Shown here piece by piece: positions 33,633-46,560 of a DNA stretch of 64,000 bases (its first letter is position 1; the number at the start of each line of letters is the position of its first letter). The notes below the pieces were generated by a model. That model had not been told where the DNA came from, did not search any database, and saw only the letters and a list, made by a program, of their open reading frames with translations. Both the position numbers and the translations under genes were made by a program. Origin of the DNA: Neostapfia colusana (lineage: Eukaryota > Streptophyta > Magnoliopsida > Poales > Poaceae); contig JASWHV010000002.1 in NCBI GenBank assembly GCA_030760725.1, positions 62,551,900 to 62,615,899 of the forward strand, given 5' to 3'.

Positions 33633-36600
33633 TGTAAAAGTCCCAAAAATGTGTATGAATAAAAACTAAGGTTTGAGTTCATATGTGTGGGAAAGACATG
33701 AAAAATGGGACTTGCTAAAATTTTTTTCATGCAAAGTGATACATGGATGACCATCCAAAATGAGGCTCACATTTTTATTTAAAAGTGTTGAACCAATAAG
33801 GAGTTAAATACCTCTTTGCATGTGAGTTTAAAATTCAGATTTGAGATTCAAAGCTTACACATGTGGTGACTAAAAACTTTGAATAAACATGCAGCCATAT
33901 AGTTGGAATTATAGGGAAAAGTTTGATCACAAACTTTTCATTTGTAGGGTGGGCTCAAAAAGGAGTAAAGAGAAGAATTTGCAAACTTCAACCAAATTAA
34001 AATTTGGCAAGCAAATTCAAACTGAATTAGAAGGATTCAAATTCTAACCCACCTTTTTAAACTTAGAATTCTGGGGATTGAAAGGATCAGCTTGAGAAGA
34101 TATTTGGGAGGTAAATGTGGAATGGGACCCACATGTCATAGAGCTAAAGAGGGTGCCTTGCACACTAAGTCTCAGCCTCGGTGGGAAATTTCATCGAACA
34201 GCCCGCGTGAGCCACGAGCAGCTTCCACCGTTGAGGCACTGGGAGGCTCGGCAGCGCCACCAGCTGCTTCATTCCCCCATGCGCGGCGCCCAGAGGCGGT
34301 TCAGCGGCTTGATCACCCACCCCTGGCCGAAGCAAAGCCCATTCGTTTTCCCTCCTCGCGAGCGACATTAAACAGGGCCGTGTTTTTCTCCTCACCGCTC
34401 GGTCGATCGGGAAACCGAAGGCATGCTCGCGCCCTCTCCTCCCCGAGCTGCTAGAAAGCGCCCCGAGCTCGGCCTCCATCTCCCTGACCCGCAAGCAAGC
34501 GAACTTTTGCCTCCTGTGCCCTAGATCCGCCGCCACAGCGGCGAGCTAGTTGCAACCGACGACCGGGCGCACGAGGACAGCGCACCAGAGCAACTTTCAC
34601 GGCCGAGCAAGGGCGGCAAAAGGAGCGCACGGACTCCACGCTGCTTCCACCTGAAGCTCAAGCCACGTCATGAGCTCTCGCCGGCAAATTCCGAGATTTT
34701 GCTCCGGCGGCCTCAACCCGAGCTCCCGGTACAGTTCCTTAAAATTCCCCCTCTCCAATCCTCCGCAGATCATCAAACTTTGCACGTAGATACTGGATTA
34801 GCCGGCGATTAATTCTCCTTTAGTATCCAGCGCATGAAAACGCCTCAGTGCGACGGAATTCGAGCTCTACGGAGGGTGTTCATGGCGGACACATTCGGTT
34901 GCACGATGACAACCTAATTGCAGCCACTGCCGAGCTACTTTGAGGTCGTGCCGATCTTCCTAGAGCTGCGCTAGTTCTGTAGAGCTCATCAGTGCAAGTG
35001 TTGGTGGGCTGGAGACCTCGGGCGACGGCGCTGAACCACAACAGTAGGCGCCGCACGTTGCCGAGCTGGTTCCGGCCACCGGCAGCTCAAGCAGAACCCA
35101 CCATCGTGTTCCTCGGTGCCCTAAACCCTCTGGCGGCGAGCCTCTGGCTGGGCGGCGGCCGGAAACGCCGGTCCGGCGAGCAGCCGGTTGCTCCGGCGAG
35201 GGGGGGGGGAGCGCGCGGGCGCGAGAAAGAGGGCGGGAGGAAGAAGAAAGTGTGGGGCCCGGCTGTCAGCAGCTCAGAATTGAAACCCGTGATAGGGTGT
35301 GACCGGGATCCCGTGTGCTGGCGCGAAAAACCCTGTGGTCCCGGTGTGGCTTCAGTTTTAGTGGCTGGAATTTAAATAAGCGGGCCCAGTAGGATTTTCT
35401 GTAGGAAAACAATTCCAGTGAGGGCTCAAACTGTGGAAATTCATAGCTCCCTGTAGAAACATCCAATTTGAGCGATTCCACTTGGGTTGGATTCATCTCT
35501 CTGAGTTCTATCCAAATATGAACTCATATATATATCAAAGTCAATACTATGTTCTGGAGAATTCTTTGAAGGTTTTCTGAAAAAGAATTATTGAGTGAGT
35601 TTGGTTTATCCAAAAATCCCCAAAATTTGCCAGAATATTCTTTAGCATAGTATGGACCTTCTAGCAAAATTTCAGCTTATTTGAAGCACATTTGTGTAGG
35701 AATTTGCTAAATAGAAACTACTGTGTTGATAAGATTTCAGACACATTTTCAGAAAATGTTTCCCACTTCTAAAATCTATTCTGAGCAATCCATAGCTCCA
35801 AAAATCATAGGAAAATTTAGGCAAGCTCTTTGAGACATACTTGAAATTGTAGTTCACTTAATTGAACATGAAAATGTACATTACTTCAGAATTAATTCTT
35901 TGGATTGGCAATGCTTAAAGAATTGTTCTGGAAGAACTACTCAAGTAATAGGGATGATATTTGGACCAAATTACTTTCGTGTGACCAGGAACTCACCAGT
36001 AAATTATCAGATCAAGTTGAGCCCTGGAACTCCCTGTTCTTATTCTCCATACTTATGTATAAGTGGAAATACATGAGAGACCTTGTGAGAATTATAGAGG
36101 ACACAATTTATCTCCACCTTAGCTGCAATTTGGCAAGCTAAATCCTTAGATAGTATAGAACCTGCTGTAAAGGTTTTGAGGCCATTGGAGTTCTTGTTCT
36201 TCAGTGGCACTCAAATCTTTTCAGCTCATCTATTATGTTAATAAGGGAAAGTGATTAGGTTATAGCTAAAACACTAAGATCAATTTAGTCATTTCTGTTT
36301 CTTTGCACAACAGAGGCAAACCAAGTCATTCTTGGCCTTCCACACAACCTCTGTTCTTAAGAATTCTATTCTATAACTTCTTTCCATTACATTCTATAAA
36401 ACATATGCATATGCATTTCAATAGGAACCACAACGAAGGGGATTCAAAGGAGTGATTCATTGAAGTGGATCGAGCTCCGGAGAATCAAGGGTGGATCAGC
36501 AAGGATACTAACTGCTTATATACGACTACCCTGCAAAACAGGCAAGCACTGGTTTACATTTAACAGCTATTAAGTTTTTATTTTGTATTCACCTTTGGTT

Positions 36601-38000
36601 AAGATTTGAACTGCGCATTAGGTCTAGTGTTTGATACTCCTCTTGCATAGCCAAATGACCCATGGAGTATTGGGTAGGTGTCTTTCACCGTGTAGAACTG
36701 CCATGCTTAAGTAAGGTTCGGTAGAATTCGAGTGGTGAGATGCTACTCGCAGATTTAGGAACAACAGGGGCATACGGGATTGGTTTATAAATGAATTAGC
36801 AAGTTAAAGTTGAGACCGGAAGGTTGTAAGAGCAGCAGGACATAGGGGCCTGGGTGCTATAGACCTGTCCGTGTCGTTCAAGGATCGATCCGTATGTGGC
36901 CCTGTTGAACAAGTTTGAGTTGTGTACCGGACTCATGCTGGCTATATGGGACCCAGTAAACCGATGTACCTCGGGAAGCTGTCGTTGGGACTTTTGGGGT
37001 CGCCTCAGGCGGACGGCCGGTGTGCAGTACGTGGGGAACATTCTCATGACATCCCACATCGGCAGGTGCACCATGAGAGTGGCTACTGTACGGGGTGACT
37101 TGATTGATTCAGCGGGGGTGAAACGGGGGAAAGGCTGCCACGTACGACGTCAGTGATGGTTGTTGTAGGCAACGTCGAGTACGGGCGTACGTGTCGTGTA
37201 GTCCGGGTGTTATTGATTTGAATCACCGTCACTCGCGGAATGGACTGAGCATACTTGTTCTCACAGTCGTGACGTAGTAAGAACTTGCATGAGAAAGGAA
37301 CTAATCATTTTGATGTGAAGTATCACACTAGATTTGTATTTGATCTTGATGAATAGGCTAGTGCAAACTCGATTCTTTCATGCCATGAGCAATTTACATC
37401 GGGGGAAAGCGTTTCTTGTTTGATTGTGGACTCCCGATGTGGCGTGCTCAAGGTTATTTAAAATACTGCAATTAATACCTGAAAGTAAGGATTCACTTTT
37501 AAGCGAGTTTAATTATGCTTATGCCATCCTACTTTAGGTGCATAACCTCACATAGAGTTCCATGTTTAGGGTGACGGTTAAGTCTTGTTGAGCGTTAGGC
37601 TCACGGATGCTATCCGAGTTGTTTTGCAGGTAATTGACTTCATGCTTAAGAGAAGGGATGCCGATGAGACTCGGGAACCTCCGAGTGCTTACTCAAAGAG
37701 CATCCTCGCCGCTGCAGATTGTCTTCGTGTTGCTAGTAAGAAACAGTCCGCAGACTGGACTGTTTCTTTGTTGCTAAGTTAGAGATGAGTCGTGAGAGTT
37801 ATAGTCTTCTGCTGTAGCTTATTTTGAGATAAGTATTTGTAAAACACTTTTGTATGCTTCCGTAAATGATTTATGTAATATGATGTATTTCTTCGACCCG
37901 TGTGCTGTTGGGTGCCGCATATCACGGCACTACCCAACGAGATCCTGTCCCTCACAGCGTGGTATAAGGGCTGTCACAACGTGGTATCAGAAATGTTACA
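33633..38000 (+). repeat. E3 5' LTR
   Basis: Begins TGTAAAAGTCCC and, by analogy with the E5 3' LTR, ends GTTACA at 38000, although CCTCA at 37954 would be the older boundary. Stem-loops: ACTCGG/CCGAGT at 37669-37686 and the 7/7 stem-loop at 37911-37931. The promoter-like block GGCAAGCACTGGTTTACATT starts at 36541. GC-rich ORFs at 34092-35375 are U3 sequence without recognisable protein. Confidence 0.75.
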
Positions 38001-38014
38001 CATGGTATCAGATC
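37960..38014 (+). repeat. Three tandem primer-binding-site-like units of E3
   Basis: TGGTATAAGGGC (37960), TGGTATCAGAAA (37982) and TGGTATCAGATC (38003), spaced 22 and 21 bp as in H1. The first two have drifted from the tRNA complement. The third directly follows the GTTACA that ends the LTR in E5 and would be the working site. Confidence 0.75.
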
Positions 38015-39541
38015 TGCGTTGGGAATAGCACAGGGGTTGAGCATCAGATTACGTTAAAAACTTAGGATACGGTGAGATAACGGTACTAGGCCCACATAAG
38101 GACTACTATTAGCATATTATGAAGGTGGCAACTTAACTTATTTGTTATGTCGGAATGTCGTGCATCTCGGGACGTTTATGTCCTGGGGGGTGCACGTATG
38201 CGCTGTCCACCAGTGCGCACAAGCTGAAGGGTGGAGCCTCACGGGTGGCAGGTAACCCGAACCGCTTCAGTATCCTCTACGACTCTTCATGTCGTTTGGG
38301 GTATTCGAGCAACGTCTATCCCTGGCGGGCGTGGTGCAATTTGGGAGACCCAGTCACATTGTCAGTTAAGTGAACACGTAGCTCAAGGCGTGTTTGGCTT
38401 GAGAACACCTGGGCGAGTGATGACGGCCTGGTGTATGAACTGTATGGATACCGGGTTCGGTGTGCAGCCGGGCATGATGATTGAGTGTGGCTTATGTAGG
38501 TGCTAACCACGAAAACCATAGTGCATGTAGAACACGTTTGTGAGTGGCTGTTTTAGTGCCACCTAATGATACGTATATGCCGGTATAATCCGGTTAGGTT
38601 CTTATTTGGTGAGGCAACGTAGTACCGTCATATGTCTTGCGGTGCATCGTCACCGTACTACACTGGATAGTCTTCTTTCCTATGAAGAAATCATTCATGA
38701 CTAACTTCCAAACTAAAAATGGATGTTGCAAAGCACATATTAGTTACTGAGCTCTTCAGGTTGAACTAAGTTTCAAAGAAGAGGCTTGCTAGGTTTCCAT
38801 TGATTTCTAAAACAGAATGCTTTGTTCTGGCAGAAATTTTGCTTGAATTTGACAGAGCATAACTCTGTGTAGATTGACCCAATGGAGGTGTATGATACAG
38901 TTCTGGAAAGGTTTTTCAGTGCTCTATAACTTTTCTGAAGACCTCCAGAGCAAAATCAGACGCCAACTTGGTTGATTGTACAGATGAATGCAAACTGTTC
39001 AGAAAACAGAGCAGCTGCAAACTTCTCTGGATGTTTCTGTAAATTGGCCATAACAATTTATAGAAAAATTTCTAAGGGTCATATGATACACCGTTGGAAA
39101 GGTTATGAAACTTGCAACGATTTTGTAGTTCATAGTTTGTTCAGAATTGTACCCATTTGTATGTAAAACTGTGATGAAAACTGCCACATACAAAGGTGGT
39201 ACTGGCAAAATTTATCCAGAAATTCTGTCAACTTTGAACGATCATAACTTCTGGTTAAGGGAGAGGCATGTGAGTACTCATTCAAAATATACTGAAGTTA
39301 ACTTTAACTTTGGTATTCAACTTGAGTTATGAAAATGCTGGTAACTGGATCAAATTCTGGGTTAAGTACAGAAAGGTCTGTTCTGGACAGAATGAGGGAC
39401 TGAATATGTTGGCTTTAGAAAGATTTGTACACATGAAATTTTGTTATGCTTTCATAAAGTTTTAGCATGTTCAGGTTTTACATACTTTCACATACTGCTG
39501 AGATCAAGTTTTGACTCCCCTCAAAATTATGCTTTTGCAGT
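38015..39541 (+). other. E3 untranslated leader
   Basis: About 1.5 kb, collinear with the E5 leader (60701-59167). Leader stem-loop at 38638-38657 (TGCGGTG, CATCGT, CACCGTA). No ORF of note; in contrast to E1, E2 and E4 there is no pre-gag ORF. Confidence 0.7.
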
Positions 39542-39832
39542 ATGGTGCGTAGTCATTCTCCGAGTCAGGCTGAAGGTTCTCGCCGAGACGATAATGACTC
39601 GACTCAACCACGGGCACGCCATCAACGGTATGGGTGGATGTCATGGCTCAGATGGTTGAGTCAAGTCAAGAGAACACAAGACTACTCCAAGCCTTGGTAC
39701 AACAGGGCTTTTTCCAACATACACAACAGGTCGTTCCACCTCGGAACACCTATTTTGACTTCTTGGCGACACAACCGCCGATTTCACGGAAGCCAACGAA
39801 CCAGTGGAAGCTGATCAGTGGCTTCAGGTTAT
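39542..39832 (+). pseudogene. E3 gag, N-terminal fragment
   Basis: An ATG at 39542 opens MVRSHSPSQAEG. The Gag frame (AQMVESSQENTRLLQALVQQ) is offset by minus one relative to it and begins at about 39634 without an in-frame ATG. Gag is cut at 39832 by E4. Matches E5 gag 59166 to about 58880. Confidence 0.75.
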
Positions 39833-42800
39833 TGTCACACCCGGTTTCTCCGACGAACAACCGAGTGAATATCACATGTATGCCAGGATCATTTTCTCAT
39901 ACATGTGATGACAAATAGTAAAGCATCATTTATTACAAGCCAGGTGTCGAATATAAATATGTCTTACAAAGCATACGTCTCGATGGACGATAATAAGTTC
40001 ATAACATGTAAATAAACTAGCAGCGGAATATTATTCTTGTGGGCTCCGTCACAGGCATTGCCCGGGGGACTCCATGAACTTAGAAACCTTCTTCGGGTCC
40101 GAAGTCTTGATCATTAAACACCACATCATCCCCTTGACCTGAGTAGCAATTTAAACCAACAAATATGCAAGGTTGAGTACCATTGGTACTCAGCAACTGT
40201 GGTAAAGTTATGTCATGCATGGCTAGAGCAAGGAGAGGTTGAACTCATGGTTAAAGCACTACGCAATTAATACCTATCACCTTAGCTTATTAAGCCCCTA
40301 CATTACTACATAGGTGAAATGGTCCCAATCTCCCAACCCATCATCAAAATCAAATAACCATAACATCATTTCCAATGTTAAGCTCCCCGCTTAACATCCA
40401 CAACTTCCAAAGTCATCATCCTCTAATCATGAATAAGTCCAAGCCGCTCTTGACCGTGAGCACGACTGTCATGACAGTTTTAACTCTGCGGAGTTTGCAC
40501 CACTTTACCCACATGTAGTGATTTCATCCCCCGTTGCCGGGTGGACTAAAAGAACCTCCATTATGCCAGTGGCCCCGAACCACATTCACACTTCCCAGGT
40601 GTGTAGCCAGGAGATCACTACGAAGCCTTTACAAAGGGATTCCCGACGAGCTTGGGCCCACTGAGGTTTCACCCCTAACAGCATACAAGAGGCTCCAACC
40701 CTGCTGCAGTGGCCCCCTCTTGAGCCTTGCGGTTCATATGGTAGTCCAGCTGACACCGACTCCCCGCACCATCCAACACACCCATTCTACGCTGGGGATA
40801 CACCTAATTAATTGGCCAAGCTGCCCCATCTCAGCATGTGGTTGGCACGGTAAAGCCAGGTTACATGCTCCATGAACCGGTCCTTAGGATCCAGGCAAGT
40901 ACTAAACACAAACCCGAGTCTCGTGCACCCAGCACCGATTATATCATCCAACTTGCCTCGATCCCTACCTCTACATCACTCATAATGTCTCATTCACGAG
41001 TAAGGTAAACAAGTTGATGATATCATATCCCACTTATCCCATTCTAAGCATGGCTAAGCATAAGTAATATGAATGAATGACATAATAAAGCAAATCCCAA
41101 CCCAAGTTACAAGGAAAACAAGGTAATGCAATTCTAGGGAAACTTCCTAGCATGGGTTTCATATTTCAATTGACAATGCAAATAATTCTATCTACACATC
41201 CTAGTATAGGAACAAAGTGGTCATGGACACTTGCCTTCTTCTTGCTGTTCTGAGAATGGAAAGTCTTGGTCTTGGAATGGAAGAACTTGCTCTGGGAAAG
41301 GTTCTACTCATGCCAACACACATAGCAAAAGAAAACAACAATCCATAAGACATAGTTCACACTTTCACTCCACACATACATACATATGATAGTCATTCAC
41401 ATTTCTAAGTGTTGTGGTTACTCTAGATATGTTGATTTTTAGCCTACATGCACTTTTAAACATATGTATATGATTTCTAACTTTTGTATTCAGATTTCTG
41501 TTTGCACACTATATATGAATTTTCTATTTAAACAAATTCTTTAATACACTCTTTAGCTACCAAGTTTACATGGAAGGTAATTTCCTACTCCAAAGGGGTT
41601 TTCATATCTTCTACCAAATCCTAAACTGAAGTCTTTGGATTTGGAAACTTCATTTATCATTTTCTAGTTATGCATACCTATTTTCCTATATTTTCCAGAT
41701 TTATTTTCTATGCCTAAAAGTGAGTTTTAATATTAAATAGTAGGGCATATCATCTAAACAGAATAGGTTCTGATCTAAAATATTAAATAATATATTTTGG
41801 AACTTCTCCTCTGATGTGAACTAATTTAAATTTATTTTACTAATTTTCAGAATTATTTCCTAACCTAAGATTGTGTCCCTATAACTAATAAATGTGAACA
41901 ATCAATTAAACAGATTCATTTCAGCTTAAAATCTACTTTTAACTCATTCTAAAGTTTTCCAAGTGCTAGGAGAGTTTAAATTTGAATTTACAATGTGTTT
42001 GTCTCACCTTTTAAATTTTAAATCCTAATCACATATTCAAATTCCTAAATTTAATTTTATATAGGGTTAAAAAGGTAAACTCACCCCACTACAGGGTCTA
42101 TTATATTATTTCATAAATTTCCAGGGGTCTAGCTACACATAACAGAGGGGTTTTCCTAATTTTTATTAAGTCCAGGGGCTAAAACTGATTTTTAAATGAA
42201 TTTACATGAATTTCTGAAGTTCCAGGGGCTAGATCAGAAGTTTCCGGGGCTAGCTCGTATTTTCCGAGATCCCCAGGGGGTAGCACGTAAGAATCCCGAC
42301 CTTTATAATGCGGGGCTGATGTGGACCGTCCGATTTAAAACAGACGGCTCATATTAGATCACCGAACCGGTACACGCGGGTTTTAATTCTACCGTGCGAT
42401 TTAAAATAAACGGCGCATAAGCGGTCACGTCGCTCTGACTGTGCGCGGGCGGCGCTGCCCAGCAGCGCGTGGCGGCAGAAGGCGGCGATCTCGCCGGAGA
42501 ACTTCGGATCTTCGTCTATACCTCCTAAAACTGGGATCTTATGGCATAGATCGGTAGAGGGGAGGTCAGGGATCTCACCTCGGGGTTTTTCTTGAGCTCG
42601 GAGGTCCTGGAAGACGGTCGGCGTCGAGGTCCGAGGTGGAACCGCTGCGGTGCTCGTCGGAGCTGTGCCTAGAGCGCAAACCACCGAGTTTTCTGCACCT
42701 GCGTGATTCTCCGGAGGCGGTGGAACACGATCGGCGCGTTAGATTGGAAAATCCAAGCAGGGATCGAGAGAAAACGGTGATCGGAGCTTCGGTTCTCACA

Positions 42801-43252
42801 CGGGAGGAAAAACAGCTGATCGGGTGGGGAAAACGGGACGATGCCGGCCTTTATATAGACGGGGGAGGGCGGCATGTCGGTTGTCATCAAGTTGGAGTCG
42901 TCCGGGACCAGAATTCGGCTGGGGTCGCGGGTTTCCGAGTTAGTTGCGATCGGCCGCGCGCGGAGGAGTCCGGGTAGTTGGCGCGAGCGGGGGGTGAGGG
43001 AAGACACGCGGGTCCCGCGTGTCAGTGAGAGAGAGAGAGGAGCGTGCGGCTGCGGGCTGGCGCGGGGGCGGGTGGGCCGGGTGGTGGGTTTCGGCCCACT
43101 GGCCGGGGGTTTTGTTTTTTTCTTTTTCTTTTTCATTTTCTTTTCTGTTTTGAGTTGAATTTGAATTCCAATTTGATTTTGAATTTATGCACCACATGCA
43201 ATACGTCCAAAATTTTTTAAATTCCCCTCTTAACAGGTTTTGGGGTGTTACA
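39833..43252 (-). repeat. E4 3' LTR
   Basis: In sense from TGTAACACCCC at 43252 to GGTGTGACA at 39833. A TATA box is at 42851-42857. A strong stem-loop near the 3' end has arms 39871-39882 and 39898-39909 (12-bp stem, 15-nt loop). A pyrimidine-rich low-complexity run at 43112-43146 lies at the start of U3. No gene is seen. Confidence 0.9.
42851..42857 (-). promoter_or_regulatory. E4 LTR TATA box
   Basis: Sense strand reads GTCTATATAAAGGCC, a textbook plant TATA context, about 395 bases into the LTR. Transcription would start about 30 bases downstream. Confidence 0.6.
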
Positions 43253-43266
43253 GCTCTACCCCCCTT
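43253..43266 (-). other. E4 polypurine tract
   Basis: In sense AAGGGGGGTAGAGC directly before TGTAACACC. Slightly less pure than in E1, E2 and E5. Confidence 0.8.
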
Positions 43267-43297
43267 AAAAGAAATCTCGTCCTCGAGATTTATGGTT

Positions 43298-46200
43298 CTA
43301 GGAGAACAATTTCGGAAACTGTGCCTTAAGCTCGTCTTCTCGCTCCCATGTGGCTTCCTCTTCCGAGTGATGCTTCCACTGCACCTTGCACATCCGGATT
43401 CTTTTATTTCTTGTGAGGCGTTCCATTGTCTCCAAAATCTTGAACGGTTGCTCGGCATACGACAGATCCTCGGCTACGTCAACCTCGTTCATGGGTAACA
43501 TCTCTTCAGGTGTCCTCAGTCATTTCTTGAGCTGTGACACATGGAATACATAGTGTACATCCGATAGGCGAGCCGGTAATTCTAGTTGATATGCCACTTC
43601 ACCTTTCCTCTCCAGAACTTGAAAGGGTCCGATGTATCGAGGTGATAACTTCCCTTTCACCTTGAACTGACGAAGTCCTCGAATAGGGGACACCTTGAGG
43701 TAGACATAGTCCCCCACGTTGAAAACGAGCTCTCTTCTCCGTACATCGGCATAGCTCTTTAGTCGTGTCTGTGCTATCCTCAAATTGTTGAGGATTTCCC
43801 TCACTTTCGCCTCGGCTTCTTGTAGTACTTCGGGCCCAAACACTTTACTTTCCCTCGTTTGGTTCCAAAATATGGGAGTTCTGCACTTCCTCCCATACAA
43901 AGCTTCAAACGTTGACATCTTCATACTAGCCTGATAGCTGTTGTTATAGGAGAACTCCGCATACGGTAAGTTATTATCCCAACTCCGGTTGTTTTTGAGT
44001 GCACACGCTCTCAGCATATCCTCAAGGATCTGATTGGTTCTTTCCGTCTGCCCGTCAGTTTGGGGATGATAGGCAGAACTAAAATTCAGATGAGTTCCCA
44101 TGGTTTCATGCAACTTCTGCCAGAACCTTGAGGTGAACTGTGTCACTCAATCTGACACTATCTTCTTTGGCACTCCATGGAAACACACGATCCTTGACAT
44201 GTATAATTCTGTCAATTTGGATCCGCTGTAGCTTTCTTTCACGGGAATGAAATGAGCTACCTTGGTGAGCCTATTGATAATGACCCATATCGAATCATAT
44301 CCTGATTGGGTCTTGGGTAGTCCCACTATGAAATCCATACCGATTTCTTCCCATTTCCATTCAGGCACTTTGAGTGGTTGCAATAATCCCGCGGGTCGTT
44401 GATGTTATGCTTTCACCAACTGACATGTGTCACATAGGGCAACATGTTCCGTGACATCTCGCTTCATGCCATACCACCAATACCTGCCCTTGAGGTCATG
44501 GTACATCTTCGTACTCCCAGGATGAATGGAATAGTCGGAATCATGAGCCTCCTTCAAAATCAATTCACGGATCTCCTTCACTTCACGCACACAGATTCTT
44601 TTCCCGTGCCACACCGTACCTTGTTCATCCTCTCTGAAACCAGGGGCTCTATTATCCTTGATGAGTTGTCGGATTTCTTGTATCTTCTCATCATTCTTTT
44701 GACCATCGCGTATGTCTTGCTCTAATGTGGAGTCCACTTCCATGGCGATGGCTTCACCACTATTCACCAGGCATAGGTTGAGTCTTATAATCTCTTCCTT
44801 CAATTCTGTAGCCATGTCCTTCAAGCTCAACCTATTAACCTGCACCTTCTGGCTTAAAGCATCTGCCACGATGTTCGCTTTCCCAAGATGATAGTTGATG
44901 CCTACATCAAAGTCGTTGATCGGCTCTAACCATCTCCTTTGTCTGAGGTTGAGATCTCGCTGTGTGAAAATGTACTTTAAGCTCTTATGATCCATATATA
45001 TCTCTGTTCTCTTCCCCATCAAGTAATGCCGCCAAATCTTCAACGCGTGTACCACTGCAGCTAGCTCTAGGTCATGTGTAGGATAGTTCTTCTCGTGTTT
45101 TCGGAGCTGCCAGGACGCGTAAGCCACGACATGCCTCTCTTGCATGAGAACACATCCCAACCCGTTTCCAGAGTCATCACAGTACACCGAAAAGTTTTTC
45201 TGCATATCTGGCATAACTAGCACTTGGGCTGTTGTCAATCTCTTCTTCAGTTCTTGAAAACTCGTCTCGCACTGAGGTGTCCATGTGAATGTGATTCCCT
45301 TCTCCAACAATTTGGTGAGGGGTCTCGAAATCTTGGAGAAACCCTCGATAAACCGTCGATAGTATCCAGCCAATCCTAAAAAGCTTCGAACTTCCCCGAC
45401 ATTCTTAGGGGTCTTCCACTTTTGTACATCCTCGATCTTGGCGGGATCTACGGAGATTCCTCCCTCCGAGATTATATGTCCTAAGAAGGGAACTCTCTTT
45501 AGCAAAAACTCACACTTGCTCAACTTGGCATATAGCTGGTGTTCTCTTAGCTTCTGCAACACCAACCTTAGATGTTTCTCATGTTCTTCTTCATCTTTGG
45601 AAAAGACGAGAATGTCATCAATGAAAACCACCACAAATTTGTCCAGATATTCCATGAATACCTTGTTCATGAGATACATGAAGTATGTCGGGGCATTAGT
45701 TAGCCCGAAAGGAATGACGGTGTATTCATACAGTCCGTACCGAGATACGAAAACTGTCTTTGGAATATCAGTTTGCCGTATCTTAAGTTGGTGGTATCCC
45801 GACCTGAGATCAATTTTCGAGAACACACAAGCTCCCCTCAACTGATCAAACAAGTCTTCAATGCGGGGTACTGGGTACTTGTTCTTGATGTTTACTTCAT
45901 TCAACGCACGGTAGTCTACGCATAACCTTTGGGTTCCGTCTTTCTTGGGCACAAATATCATTGGAGCTCCCCATAGTGAGGAACTAGGACGGATATACCC
46001 CTTCTCCATTAATTCTCTTATATGCTCCTTGAGCTCTTCCAGCTGTTTGGAGTCCATACGATAAGGTCTCTTGTATATCGGAGCTGTTCCAGGCACTAGC
46101 TCAATCGCGAATTCCACTTCACGATCGGGGGCATACCTGACAACTCCTCCGGAAAAACATCTGGATATTCTCTGATGATCCTGATCTCCTCCACTTCCAC

Positions 46201-46560
46201 CTCAACTTGATTTAATTTAATGTCCCTCCTAGGCTCTTGTATTGTTATGAACTTTACTCTTGTGCCACTAGGGTGAGTTAGTTCCACTGTTCTGGTCGAA
46301 CAATGGATGATTCCTTTAAGTTTGGTCAACCAATCCATGCCCAAAATAATATCTATCCCTTGTGAGTCTATCACTATGAGGTTGGCAGTAAATACTACCC
46401 CATTAATGTCTAGATTCACCTTGGGACACACTTGTCTTGTCCTTATTTCTCCCCCTGGAGAGTTTACGGCTAGCATATGGTTCATTTGTGTTGTCGCTAA
46501 ATCATGCTTCATAACAAACCCTTGGGCAATGAACGAGTGGGTAGCACCCGAATCGAACAA
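43298..46560 (-). pseudogene. E4 pol, broken
   Basis: Protease with intact MFDSGATHSF near 46560. A frame change occurs in a G5 run at 46127-46131 before RT. RT/RNase H/integrase finger are open over 44405-46117, with FIDD, VYCDDSG (CDASG in E1) and H...H, CDTC. Stops: TAA at 44405-44407, TGA at 44147-44149 (just before the second integrase Asp region continues as VTQFTSRFW) and TGA at 43520-43522. The integrase Glu motif DGQTERTNQ and a chromodomain-like end (WKHHSEEEATWEREDE) remain. Both TGA stops fit CGA-to-TGA changes. The catalytic residues visible are otherwise kept, so decay is mostly by stops and one slip. Confidence 0.9.

Larger units (their letters stand above)
33633..39832 (+). 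mobile_element. E3: Ty3/gypsy element of the E5 family, 5' part
   Basis: Plus-strand element inserted in the E2 right LTR. It has a 5' LTR 33633-38000, repeated primer-binding sites, a 1.5-kb leader and the start of gag to 39832, where E4 is inserted. The rest should lie beyond the window. Leader and LTR align closely with E5 in the opposite orientation. Confidence 0.85.

Noticed and set aside
34092..35375. GC-rich ORFs of 84-127 codons resembling a gene
   Set aside because: Inside the E3 LTR, compositionally like U3 of its relatives. ORFs on both strands, no recognisable domain.
36896..37156. ORF of 86 codons similar to ones at 51121-51372 and 61551-61793
   Set aside because: Corresponding LTR positions of E3 and E5; the similarity is that of the LTRs. 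Unrelated to any gene family I recognise.
40534..40875. 113-codon ORF repeated at 49758-50114
   Set aside because: Duplicate copies are the two E4 LTRs. One copy has a one-base length change within the ORF, and there is no known protein.
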